From: an uncultured Paracoccaceae bacterium
GTDB taxonomy: Bacteria; Pseudomonadota; Alphaproteobacteria; Rhodobacterales; Rhodobacteraceae
Length of the DNA: 64,000 nt
NCBI GenBank assembly: GCA_947492585.1
Contig: CANLND010000007.1
Location: 62,001 to 126,000 of the forward strand
Direction of reading: 5' to 3'
Both the position numbers and the translations under genes were made by a program. The notes under the pieces are model-generated. The model was not told the DNA's origin and did not search any database. It saw only the letters and a list, made by a program, of their open reading frames with translations. Below, piece after piece: positions 9,466 through 18,001 of the stretch; the first letter of the stretch is position 1; the number at the start of each line of letters is the position of its first letter.

Positions 9466-10473
9466 ATGTTGACCTTCACAGTCAGGCGTTTGATCTTGGC
9501 AGTGCCGACACTGCTGTTCATAAGTCTGGTGATTTTCCTGCTGCTTGAACTCGCCCCCGGCGACCCCATGGCGCAGGTGCCGCTCACCGTTCCCCCCGAA
9601 GTCAAAGAAAAAATGCGTGAGGCTTTGGGCCTGGGCGAACCCGCTCATATCCGGTTTTGGAAATGGTTGGTACAATTCTTCTGGATCGAACCACAGGTTC
9701 TGATTGACCACTATTTTGGCACCTCTTTTTCACAAGGCGATCTGCGGGTGATTTCGTGGCAAACACGTTCACCGGTGATGGACATCGTAATCCAACGCCT
9801 GCCCCAAACGCTGACCGTTGTGGGCACGGCCTATGTCGTGGCAATCCTGATCGCCCTGCCCATCGGCATCTATTCCGCCTATCGCCAGTACAGTTGGTTT
9901 GACCAGCTCGGGACGTTTGTCTCTATGGTCGGGTTTTCTGTGCCGCCATTTTTCTCGGGCGTTTTGGTCATCGTGATCTTTTCGGTGCAACTGGGCTGGT
10001 TTCCGTCAATCTATGACACCACCCATGTGGTGACGGATTGGGACAGTTTTGTCTTTCAGCTGAAACAGATGATCATGCCGGTGATGGTGCTGGCACTGCA
10101 AATCACGGCGCAGCTCAGCCGGTTTATGCGCGCCTCCATGCTGGACAATCTCAACCAGGACTATGTGCGCACGGCGCGCGCCAAGGGCCTGAGCGAATAC
10201 ATCGTGGTCATGGTACATGTGCTGCGCAATTCGATGATCCCGGTGATCACCGTGATAGCACTGGGGATCCCATCGATCTTTGGCGGCGCCATCATCACCG
10301 AACAGGTGTTCAAGGTGAACGGCATCGGCCAACTGCTGATCGGAGCGATTGAGGCCAATGATCTGCCGATGGTGCAAACCCTGACCTTTATTTTTGCGGT
10401 GTTGATCGTGACCTTTAACCTGATCGCAGATGTACTGTACGGCATTCTGGACCCGAGGATCCGCTATGACTGA
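9466..10473 (+). CDS. Peptide-type ABC transporter permease (DppB/OppB type)
   Basis: Inner-membrane permease of 335 residues. It starts MLTFTVRRLILAVPTLL, a typical DppB first helix, and has about six membrane segments. The cytoplasmic coupling loop is visible as YVRTARAKGLSEYIVVMVHVLRNSMIPV (the EAA-like motif contacting the ATPase). It ends in LADVLYGILDPRIRYD, the usual family tail. Of several in-frame starts I chose ATG 9466, which sits immediately before the conserved first helix. Its last 8 bases overlap the next permease, so translation is probably coupled. Confidence 0.94.
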   Translation: MLTFTVRRLILAVPTLLFISLVIFLLLELAPGDPMAQVPLTVPPEVKEKMREALGLGEPAHIRFWKWLVQFFWIEPQVLIDHYFGTSFSQGDLRVISWQTRSPVMDIVIQRLPQTLTVVGTAYVVAILIALPIGIYSAYRQYSWFDQLGTFVSMVGFSVPPFFSGVLVIVIFSVQLGWFPSIYDTTHVVTDWDSFVFQLKQMIMPVMVLALQITAQLSRFMRASMLDNLNQDYVRTARAKGLSEYIVVMVHVLRNSMIPVITVIALGIPSIFGGAIITEQVFKVNGIGQLLIGAIEANDLPMVQTLTFIFAVLIVTFNLIADVLYGILDPRIRYD

Positions 10474-11428
10474 GCTGCACACTCCAACTCCTACTGCTCC
10501 CCCACGCAGCCAATGGCTTGAAATCTGGACCCAGTTCAAATCACACAGTGGCGCGTTGATCGGAGGCCTGTTGTTTGTCCTGATCCTGCTGATCGTGGTC
10601 GTAGGCCCGTTTGTGTATTGGAACGATGCGACGGTGGTGCCCACCGGGCGAGATTTCATCAAACTGCGCGATATGCGCCCAATCTATCACGGCCTCTGGG
10701 ATCCCGGCGCCAAAATGAACTGGGCCTATCCCTTGGGCACCGACAATCTGGGCCGCGATACGCTGGCACGTCTCATGTTTGGCGGGCGGGTCTCTATTGC
10801 GGTGGGGTTGGCGGCGATGATCTTGGCGCTGTTTCTTGGCACCTTCATTGGCGTGATTGCGGGCTACTACAAACGTCTGGACGGCCTGTTGATGCGCCTG
10901 ACTGATCTGTTTCTAGCGCTGCCCCTGTTGCCGATGATCCTGGTCGCGGCAGTGCTGTTTCGGGAAAGCCTGTCCAAATCCATCGGCCCAGAGGGCGGTG
11001 TGTTTGTGCTGATCGTCTGCCTGATTGGTATCACCAGTTGGATGCCAACCGCCCGCATTGTCCGCGGCGATGTTCTGGCTCTTAAAGAGCGCGAATTTGT
11101 TGTGGCCGCGCAGTCCATCGGCACGCGCAATTCCAAACTGGTGTTGCGGCATATCCTGCCCAACGTACTGTCCCCTATCATGGTCTCCGCCACGCTTGGC
11201 ATTGCCACAGCCATCATCACCGAAAGCTCTTTGTCTTTTCTGGGGTTTGGCTTCCCGCCAGATTTCCCCACCTGGGGCCGGTTGCTAAACGATGCCGTGG
11301 ACCGGATGACCCTATACCCGGAACGGGTGATTTGGCCGGGGCTGATGATCTCGCTTTCGGTACTATGTGTGAATTATCTGGGGGATGGGCTTCGCGATGC
11401 GCTAGATCCCCGGATCCGCGGCCGCTAG
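10466..11428 (+). CDS. Peptide-type ABC transporter permease (DppC/OppC type)
   Basis: Second permease, 320 residues. ATG 10466 lies inside the end of the preceding gene, giving an 8-base overlap; a longer in-frame start at 10430 would overlap much more and is rejected. Family marks are the periplasmic segment with the HPLGTDNLGRD-like YPLGTDNLGRDTLARLMFGGRVS and the coupling loop FVVAAQSIGTRNSKLVLRHILPN. The C terminus reads GDGLRDALDPR. Together with the DppB-type partner, the fused ATPase and the binding protein this makes a complete importer. A bidirectional terminator follows. Confidence 0.94.
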   Translation: MTELHTPTPTAPPRSQWLEIWTQFKSHSGALIGGLLFVLILLIVVVGPFVYWNDATVVPTGRDFIKLRDMRPIYHGLWDPGAKMNWAYPLGTDNLGRDTLARLMFGGRVSIAVGLAAMILALFLGTFIGVIAGYYKRLDGLLMRLTDLFLALPLLPMILVAAVLFRESLSKSIGPEGGVFVLIVCLIGITSWMPTARIVRGDVLALKEREFVVAAQSIGTRNSKLVLRHILPNVLSPIMVSATLGIATAIITESSLSFLGFGFPPDFPTWGRLLNDAVDRMTLYPERVIWPGLMISLSVLCVNYLGDGLRDALDPRIRGR

Positions 11429-11440
11429 CCTCTACAAACA

Positions 11441-11471
11441 CCAAAGCCGCGCAACCTCTGCGCGGCTTTGG
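11441..11471. terminator. Bidirectional terminator between convergent genes
   Basis: Perfect 12-bp stem (11441-11452 with 11460-11471) and 7-base loop between the converging permease gene and DUF3422 gene. The stem begins with CCAAAG and so gives short T/A stretches on either strand, but the T-run is weak. Confidence 0.75.
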
Positions 11472-11498
11472 ATTTATGGAATAAAATCCCGGTGTCAA

Positions 11499-12773
11499 TC
11501 AGTGCAGCGACTTTTTGACCTGCCGCAGTGCCAGCCAAACCAAAGCAATCACCGGCAGCGTCAACAGCGCCGTCAGGTTGCCTTTGGAAATCTCTAGAAT
11601 TTGTCCCAACGGATACAGCAGATAAGTTGCCAGAGAGACCGCGTAATAACTGATCGCCACGACGGACAGGCCTTCGACCGTGTGCTGCAAGCGCAGCTGC
11701 AAATCCGCCCGGCGGTCCATGCTGGCCAACAGCGCCTGATTTTGCGCGCTGCGTTCCACATCAACCCGCGTACGCAACAACTCTCCTGCGCGACGTGCCC
11801 GATCCGCCAATGTGGCCAATCGCGTTTCTGTGGATTTCACTGTCCGCATCGCAGGCTCGAACCGGCGCAGCATAAATTCAGAAAAGGTCTGAAAGCCATT
11901 TAAATGGCTTTCGCGCAAAATTTCGATGCGCTGATTGACCAAGGCATCATATGCCCCTGTGGCACTAAAGCGAAAGGCGGAACGCGCACCCAAAGATTCC
12001 AGTTCCGCCGACACTTTCAACAGCTGCGACAACGTTTCATCCGCGTTCACTTCGCTGTTGGTCATCTCCACCATCATCTCGCTCAGATGGGTGTCCAAAC
12101 TGCCGATGGTTGGCGTCAACCCACGGGCCCGAGAAAAGCCCAACATGGACATGGCACGATAGGTTTCAATCTCACACAGACGCTGAACAATGCGGCCGGT
12201 GCGTTGCTTGCCCGTTTCAACATTGGAAAATACTGCAAAACGCATATGGCCCGACGCATCAATGCGGAAATCGCCGGCAATCACAGCGCTGTCGTCCAAA
12301 ACCCGCGAGGCCGCGAGACTTTCGGGTACAAACCAATCACCCAGTGCTTCTTTTAACGGCTTGTCGTCGGGGCGCGGAACCACGCGGATCATCATTGAGG
12401 TGATGCGCTGGCCAGGCGCGTCTGCCAGCCAGTCAGCCGGGAAGACTTCAAAATCCGCCGGATCAAAGGGGCGGGTGCTGATCCCTTGAGCATACAGCGT
12501 ATAGCTGACAAATTCGGTGTGCTGTTCCCATTTCAGCGAGTGACGACCCAATTTTGCCGCATGATGGGTTGCGCCAGGGGTCGGATGGGCGGCGCCATGT
12601 CGGTCCAACAGTGCCACCAAATGGGCAAGATCCTGTGTTCGGTCGCGATGTATCGCCTGTTTTTCCTGCTTGATCGCAAGATACACCACAGTACAGGGCC
12701 CTTCCATTTTAGGGAAAGGGCGGGCGTGCATTTCATTGGTCAGCGCGTAGCGCAAGGGGTGGTCAGGAAACAT
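11499..12773 (-). CDS. DUF3422 family membrane protein
   Basis: Conserved 424-residue protein of unknown function found widely in Alphaproteobacteria. It opens with FPDHPLRYALTNEMHARPFP, the characteristic family start. The bulk is soluble and helical in the second half (IEILRESHLNGFQTFSEFMLRR and following). Two hydrophobic segments lie near the C terminus (about residues 363-385 and 395-415), giving a tail-anchored hairpin arrangement reminiscent of magnesium-transporter-like or septation-related membrane proteins, though this is only topology. It stands alone on the minus strand. Confidence 0.85.
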   Translation of the reverse strand: MFPDHPLRYALTNEMHARPFPKMEGPCTVVYLAIKQEKQAIHRDRTQDLAHLVALLDRHGAAHPTPGATHHAAKLGRHSLKWEQHTEFVSYTLYAQGISTRPFDPADFEVFPADWLADAPGQRITSMMIRVVPRPDDKPLKEALGDWFVPESLAASRVLDDSAVIAGDFRIDASGHMRFAVFSNVETGKQRTGRIVQRLCEIETYRAMSMLGFSRARGLTPTIGSLDTHLSEMMVEMTNSEVNADETLSQLLKVSAELESLGARSAFRFSATGAYDALVNQRIEILRESHLNGFQTFSEFMLRRFEPAMRTVKSTETRLATLADRARRAGELLRTRVDVERSAQNQALLASMDRRADLQLRLQHTVEGLSVVAISYYAVSLATYLLYPLGQILEISKGNLTALLTLPVIALVWLALRQVKKSLH

Positions 12774-12926
12774 CGTATGGTCGAACCTTGGTAAGAATCG
12801 TGGTGACGTTACGAAGGCGCATCCAAACTGTATATATTTTTTCTCGTTTTTTCAGCACTTTAATGGGATACATTTGTATGCCGTGTCCTATTGCCCAACG
12901 AAAAGGCAATGTGTGCTTCCCTGCCC

Positions 12927-12969
12927 TGGGGGCGCTGCCCCCAGACCCCCGGGGTATTTCAGGCCAAAA
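12927..12969. repeat. GC-rich dispersed palindromic element, copy A
   Basis: Short element with a 7-bp hairpin (TGGGGGC/GCCCCCA) next to the self-complementary CCCCCGGGG core, then TATTT and GCCAAAA. It lies downstream of the pntB terminator. The same three blocks occur in the same order at 59828-59883, also just past gene 3' ends. It is therefore a dispersed intergenic repeat; function unknown. Confidence 0.65.
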
Positions 12970-13004
12970 AGAAGCCCTGGCCACGCGGGTCGTGCAGGTA
13001 TGAA

Positions 13005-13031
13005 AAAGGCGCCCTGTGACAGAGCGCCTTT
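13005..13031 (-). terminator. Rho-independent terminator of pntAB
   Basis: An 8-bp outer stem AAAGGCGC/GCGCCTTT with an inner CTG/CAG stem lies just past the pntB stop. On the minus strand it runs directly into TTTTTC. Confidence 0.85.
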
Positions 13032-13053
13032 GAGTGTTTTATCCGTCTACAGT

Positions 13054-14487
13054 TTAGGACACCAACGTCAGCAATTGATCCAGGCTGGCCTTGGCGTCGC
13101 CATAGAACATGCGGGTGTTGTCCTTGAAGAACAGCGGGTTTTCGATGCCGGAATAACCGGTGCCTTGACCGCGTTTGGAGACAAACACCTGCTTCGCTTT
13201 CCAGCATTCCAGAACCGGCATGCCCGCGATGGGGGAGTTTGGATCTTCTTGGGCGGCGGGGTTCACGATGTCGTTGGAGCCAATGACAATTGCCACATCG
13301 GTTTCGGGGAAATCATCGTTGATTTCGTCCATTTCCAATACGATGTCGTAGGGCACCTTGGCTTCGGCCAAGAGCACGTTCATATGCCCAGGCAGACGTC
13401 CTGCAACCGGGTGGATCGCAAAACGCACGGTCTTGCCTTTGGCGCGCAGACGACGGGTCAGTTCGGCGACGTTCTGCTGGGCTTGCGCCACCGCCATGCC
13501 GTAGCCGGGGATGATCACGACGCTGTCGGCGTCATCCAGAGCCGTCGCGACACCATCGGCGTCAATGGCGATCTGTTCGCCTTCGACTTCCATTGCAGGA
13601 CCGGTGCTGCCCCCAAAGCCGCCCAGAATGACCGACACAAAGGAGCGATTCATCGCCTTACACATAATGTAAGACAGGATCGCACCAGACGAACCAACCA
13701 GCGCGCCAACCACGATCAGAAGATCGTTGCCGAGCGAGAAACCAATCGCCGCCGCGGCCCAACCTGAATAAGAGTTCAGCATCGACACAACCACCGGCAT
13801 GTCAGCGCCGCCAATGCCCATGATCAGGTGGTAGCCGATGAACAGCGCCGCCAAGGTCATCAGGAACAGCGGAAAGACACCCCCCGTCGAGCAGTACCAG
13901 AACAGACATATCGCAGAGAGACCTGCGGCGCCTGCGTTTAACAGGTGACCGCCAGGAAGTTTGGTCGCCGCCGAAGAGACTTTGCCCGCCAGCTTACCAT
14001 AGGCCACGACCGACCCGGTGAAGGTCACCGCACCGATGAAGATGCCGAGAAACAGTTCAACCCGTAGGATGCCAATTTCGACGCCGTCTTTTTTCGCCAA
14101 AAGTGCCGCAAAGCCTTCCAGCGCTTTCTTTTCTGCCTCTTCCATTGCCAGAACGCGGCCCAATTCAATGTGCGCGATCAGACCAACAAACACCGCAGCC
14201 AAGCCAACAAGAGAGTGCATCGCTGCGACCAGCTGCGGCATTTCGGTCATCTGAACCTTTTTTGCAACGTAGTAGCCGATCATACCGCCACCGATGATCA
14301 GCAGCAGCGACAAGAGCCACAGACCCGAACCGGGGCCGATCAGTGTAGCAAAGACCGCCAGCGCCATGCCGACGATGCCATACCACACCGCGCGTTTTGC
14401 GCTTTCTTGTCCCGAAAGACCGCCAAGCGACAAGATAAAGAGAACAGCCGCGACCACATAGGCCGCTGTTGTGAAGCCAAATTCCAT
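13054..14487 (-). CDS. pntB: Proton-translocating NAD(P) transhydrogenase, beta subunit
   Basis: Beta subunit of the inner-membrane transhydrogenase, which uses the proton gradient to reduce NADP+ with NADH. The 477-residue protein has about nine membrane helices in its first 250 residues. A soluble NADP(H)-binding domain III follows, with [15 protein letters not shown] (the [10 protein letters not shown] fingerprint), [30 protein letters not shown] and [27 protein letters not shown]. It starts 14 bases after the alpha-subunit stop and ends at a strong terminator, so the two form one operon. Confidence 0.97.
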   Translation of the reverse strand: MEFGFTTAAYVVAAVLFILSLGGLSGQESAKRAVWYGIVGMALAVFATLIGPGSGLWLLSLLLIIGGGMIGYYVAKKVQMTEMPQLVAAMHSLVGLAAVFVGLIAHIELGRVLAMEEAEKKALEGFAALLAKKDGVEIGILRVELFLGIFIGAVTFTGSVVAYGKLAGKVSSAATKLPGGHLLNAGAAGLSAICLFWYCSTGGVFPLFLMTLAALFIGYHLIMGIGGADMPVVVSMLNSYSGWAAAAIGFSLGNDLLIVVGALVGSSGAILSYIMCKAMNRSFVSVILGGFGGSTGPAMEVEGEQIAIDADGVATALDDADSVVIIPGYGMAVAQAQQNVAELTRRLRAKGKTVRFAIHPVAGRLPGHMNVLLAEAKVPYDIVLEMDEINDDFPETDVAIVIGSNDIVNPAAQEDPNSPIAGMPVLECWKAKQVFVSKRGQGTGYSGIENPLFFKDNTRMFYGDAKASLDQLLTLVS

Positions 14488-14501
14488 CAGTCAGGCCCCC
14501 C

Positions 14502-16073
14502 TTAAGATTTCTGGAACATGGCAAGCATGCGCCGTGTTACGAGGAAACCGCCAAAGATGTTGATCCCGGCCATAAAGACAGACAGGGCCGCAAGCAGGAT
14601 CACCAGGAAGCTGCCAGATCCGATCTGCATCAGCGCGCCCAGAATAATGATTGACGAAATTGCATTGGTCACCGCCATCAAAGGCGTGTGCAGGGAATGT
14701 GCGACACCCCAGATCACCTGGAAGCCCACAAACACCGCCAGAACAAACACAATGAAGTGCTGCATAAAGCTGGCAGGTGCGATCAATCCAACGCCCAACA
14801 TAAAGGCGGCACCAACGGCCAGCAATGTGACCTGATTTCTGGTCTGCGCCTTAAACGCGTCCGCTTCCTGCTGGCGCTTTTCTTCGGGCGTCAGCTCGGG
14901 CACGGTTTCCTTTGGCTTGGCGGCGATCGCCTTTACCTTGGGAGGCGGCGGTGGAAAGGTGATTTCCCCCTGATGCGTCACAGTTGCGCCGCGGATTACA
15001 TCGTCTTCCATGTTGTGCACAACCTGACCGTCCTTTTCAGGCGTCAAATCGGTCATCATGTGGCGGATGTTGGTGGCATAAAGGCTCGAGGACTGGGCCG
15101 CCATGCGGGACGGGAAGTCGGTGTAGCCGATGATGGTCACACCATTTTCGGTGACGACCTTTTCGTCCATTACAGTGCCTTCGGCGTTGCCGCCGCGTTC
15201 GGCTGCGAGGTCGACAATCACCGAACCGGGCTTCATCGCCGCAACCATGTCTTCTAGCCACAATTTGGGCGCCGGACGGTTGGGGATCAACGCGGTGGTG
15301 ATCACGATGTCGATCTCAGGTGCCAATTCACGGAACTTGGCCAGTTGTGCTTCACGGAATTCCGGGCTTGAGACCGCCGCATATCCGCCTGTGGCCGCGC
15401 CGTCCTGCTGTTCTTCTTCGAAGTCGAGGTAGACAAATTCTGCCCCCATCGATTCGACCTGCTCCGCCACTTCGGGGCGCACGTCGAAGGCATATGTGAC
15501 CGCGCCAAGGGAGGTGGATGTGCCAATGGCCGCCAGGCCAGCAACACCAGCACCCACGACCAGAACCTTGGCTGGCGGCACTTTGCCCGCTGCCGTGATC
15601 TGACCCGTGAAAAAGCGACCAAAGTTGTTGCCCGCCTCAATCACCGCGCGATAGCCTGCGATATTGGCCATGGACGACAGTGCATCCATCTTTTGAGCAC
15701 GGCTGATACGTGGCACCATTTCCATGGCAATCACGTTTGCGCCTTTTGCCTTAGCCGCCGCCATTCCATCTTCGTTTCCGGCAGGGTTAAAGAACGAAAT
15801 CAGCGTCTTGTCGTTGGTCAGATGCTCCAACTCCGCGGCATCGGGCTGACGTACCTTGGCGATTATGTCGGCCGTACTCCACAGCGCAGCGGCGGTCTCG
15901 ACAATTTCGACATCCGCAGCCGCATAGGCGGCATCGGAAAATCCGGCGGCCAGACCTGCACCCGTTTCAATGGCACAATCATAGCCCAGCTTCTGCAGCT
16001 GCTTGGCTGACTCGGGTGTCATTGCCACCCGTGCCTCGCCGTCGAAGCTCTCTTTTGGCGTTCCTAGTTTCAC
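14502..16073 (-). CDS. pntA: Proton-translocating NAD(P) transhydrogenase, alpha subunit
   Basis: Alpha subunit, 523 residues, carrying the NAD(H)-binding domain I and a short membrane domain in one chain, as in E. coli; some alphaproteobacteria split it in two. It starts MKLGTPKESFDGEARVAMTP and has VLVVGAGVAGLAAIGTS for NAD binding. It also has the long mobile-loop region and a proline-rich linker (FPPPPPKVKA) before three to four C-terminal helices. The gene precedes pntB by 14 bases. It supplies NADPH for biosynthesis and redox defence. Confidence 0.96.
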   Translation of the reverse strand: MKLGTPKESFDGEARVAMTPESAKQLQKLGYDCAIETGAGLAAGFSDAAYAAADVEIVETAAALWSTADIIAKVRQPDAAELEHLTNDKTLISFFNPAGNEDGMAAAKAKGANVIAMEMVPRISRAQKMDALSSMANIAGYRAVIEAGNNFGRFFTGQITAAGKVPPAKVLVVGAGVAGLAAIGTSTSLGAVTYAFDVRPEVAEQVESMGAEFVYLDFEEEQQDGAATGGYAAVSSPEFREAQLAKFRELAPEIDIVITTALIPNRPAPKLWLEDMVAAMKPGSVIVDLAAERGGNAEGTVMDEKVVTENGVTIIGYTDFPSRMAAQSSSLYATNIRHMMTDLTPEKDGQVVHNMEDDVIRGATVTHQGEITFPPPPPKVKAIAAKPKETVPELTPEEKRQQEADAFKAQTRNQVTLLAVGAAFMLGVGLIAPASFMQHFIVFVLAVFVGFQVIWGVAHSLHTPLMAVTNAISSIIILGALMQIGSGSFLVILLAALSVFMAGINIFGGFLVTRRMLAMFQKS

Positions 16074-16206
16074 CTATCTGGTCCCCTCGTCCTGTTTGCG
16101 CCCAAACCGAAGAGTTCGGATCGCAATAGTTGCAAGCTAGTCTGCGCAAGATTATTGCGCAAGTGTTTTGCTGCATCGCCGCATCTCTACGCCGCATTGC
16201 AGTATT

Positions 16207-16674
16207 TCAAACCCAGCGTCGGGTTTTCGTGGTGTAGTTGGGCCAGTCGTCAGGAAAAGACTGAGCCAAGCGCGCTTCTTCCGGGATGATAAACCGACGG
16301 ATCAACACCCACACAAAAACGGCAAGTAAGGGCAAAGACAGCACAGCATCACACCACAACACCACCCCTGTCAGAACCAGAACATCCGCGAGATAAATCG
16401 GGTTTCGGCTGTATCTGAACACGCCCGTGGTCACCAAACGGCGCGGCGCATGGTGCGGGTGAACTGTGGTTCTTTTGCGTGCCAGTTCAAAAAGAGCTGC
16501 CCCAGTCAACACAACAGCAAACGCCCAAAGCACTGCGGCGATGACCCTCTGTGGCAATGCATCAAAGGTCAAACCCATCGAAAAAGCCCGGCCCAGACAC
16601 GCCACAGCACCACAATGAACCACCAACCACACAGGTGGGAGATCCATCCAGCGCAAGAGTGTGTTTTTTGCCAC
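16207..16674 (-). CDS. Isoprenylcysteine carboxyl methyltransferase family membrane protein
   Basis: Small membrane protein of 155 residues with about four hydrophobic segments. The C-terminal half shows the SAM-binding signature of the ICMT/PEMT-like group: HPHHAPRRLVTTGVFRYSRNPIYLADV, followed later by EEARLAQSFPDDWPNYTTKTRRWV. These proteins methylate small or lipid-linked substrates; bacterial substrates are mostly unknown. The start is GTG 16674, with GAGGGG 11 bases upstream. It stands between pntA and the C26 hydrolase with gaps on both sides, so there is no operon hint. Confidence 0.85.
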   Translation of the reverse strand: MAKNTLLRWMDLPPVWLVVHCGAVACLGRAFSMGLTFDALPQRVIAAVLWAFAVVLTGAALFELARKRTTVHPHHAPRRLVTTGVFRYSRNPIYLADVLVLTGVVLWCDAVLSLPLLAVFVWVLIRRFIIPEEARLAQSFPDDWPNYTTKTRRWV

Positions 16675-16933
16675 GATGGCCCGAACCCCTCAGAACTAAC
16701 GCGCGAATACATACTGGTTATTTTCGTGACGTCCAGAAAAAGAAACCATCTACGGCATATTAATTTCAAAATACGACAGCACACCACCACTCGCCAGCTC
16801 AAAGGCCCGTTCTACTGGCCACCAAAGACACCAACAGAATGGCATCGGCGCCGCCACAAATCATACCGTTTAGCCAGCAGATCATCGTTCAAGCCTCCCG
16901 CAACCGACAGGCCGCCGTCGCAGGTTGGTTTGA

Positions 16934-17683
16934 TTATCTCGTGGTCGCCCAGGCGTGTACAGCCGCACCAAACGCCTCAAACAACGGCCGCGACACCGGG
17001 TCAGTTGGTGCCTGATATTCAGGGTGCCATTGCACCGCCAGCGTAAAGCCCGGCGCATCTTTCACATAGATCGCCTCGGGCGTGCCGTCTGGCGCTGTGC
17101 CTTCAATGACAATGCGATGCCCCGGCTCTTTGATCCCCTGTCCGTGGAGGGTGTTGGTCATCACCTGATCCGCCCCAAACAGCTGCGCAAACACGCCCTC
17201 TTTTGGGAAACTCACCACATGGCGCAGGGCGAACTTTTCTTCGATGGTGCCGTCTGGCGGCATCCGGTGGTTCATCCGTCCCGGCAGATCTCGAATTTCG
17301 GGATACAGGCTGCCGCCCATCGCCACGTTGACCTCTTGGAAGCCCCGGCAAATGCCCAAAAACGGCTGGCCGCGCTCCACACAGGCGCGCACCAATGGCA
17401 ATGTAATGGCATCCCGCGCCCGGTCAAACGCGCCATGCGCTTCGGTTTCGGTCTCGCCATATTCGTTGGGGTGAACATTAGGCCGCCCGCCGGTCAGCAA
17501 AAAGCCATCACAATTGTGCAGCAATTCCTCAACCGAAACAAATCGAGGATCCGCCGGGATCATCAGGGGCAGACAGTCTGAGACCTCAGCAATGGCCTCG
17601 GAGCTCATCGTTCCGCCTGCATGAACCGGATAGTTATCATTCAACAGATAAGAATTGCCGATTATTCCCACTCTGGGACGCAT
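16934..17683 (-). CDS. Class I glutamine-amidotransferase-like hydrolase (peptidase C26, PuuD-like)
   Basis: A 249-residue member of the gamma-glutamyl hydrolase group. The nucleophile elbow is PFLGICRGFQEVNVAMGG (catalytic Cys in GICRG) and the catalytic His-Glu pair is in LAVQWHPEYQ. The N terminus PRVGIIGNSYLLNDNYPVHAGG is typical for gamma-glutamyl-GABA hydrolases. Members act in polyamine breakdown (PuuD) or on other gamma-glutamyl amides. No other putrescine gene is adjacent, so the substrate is uncertain. It is divergent from pepN. Confidence 0.87.
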   Translation of the reverse strand: MRPRVGIIGNSYLLNDNYPVHAGGTMSSEAIAEVSDCLPLMIPADPRFVSVEELLHNCDGFLLTGGRPNVHPNEYGETETEAHGAFDRARDAITLPLVRACVERGQPFLGICRGFQEVNVAMGGSLYPEIRDLPGRMNHRMPPDGTIEEKFALRHVVSFPKEGVFAQLFGADQVMTNTLHGQGIKEPGHRIVIEGTAPDGTPEAIYVKDAPGFTLAVQWHPEYQAPTDPVSRPLFEAFGAAVHAWATTR

Positions 17684-18001
17684 AAAGCCGCCTTTCTGTT
17701 AAATCCTTAAAAACGGTAAGATTATGTGCATCCTGCTTCAAGACCTTCGATGGGCGCAAGCTGTTGTTCACAAATGCACACTCCTGCCCGCACCCAGGTC
17801 ACACCTAGGTCGTACTGGCAACAGGTCGAGGCAGACCTGAAACGCAACTGCGTGCTGACCCGCAGCAATTTCGGGCGAGCGACGCCCCCCAACACAAAAT
17901 GTCCGGAAACGTCCCGCCCAGCGGCGCGGCTCTGCTTTGGGTGGTTGCAGCGCAGGCGGCAGTTTCCTAACGTCGCACAACCCAGACCAATGAGGCCCTT
18001 C
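17684..18001. other. 318-base divergent spacer between C26 hydrolase and pepN
   Basis: The pepN frame stays open through most of this stretch, but the translation is not protein-like (many Arg, Pro and Cys) and precedes the conserved pepN start. No clear promoter, hairpin or small gene was found. It presumably holds the promoters of both flanking genes. Confidence 0.4.

Noticed and set aside
12874-13767. Plus-strand open frame of 297 codons opposite pntB
   Set aside because: Antisense shadow of pntB; low-complexity, motif-free, and it would read through the pntB terminator and the GC-rich repeat.
17726-18001. 92-residue N-terminal extension of PepN
   Set aside because: Homologous PepN proteins begin near TYYLKDYKPFGF; the extension is Arg/Pro/Cys-rich and shows no signal peptide.
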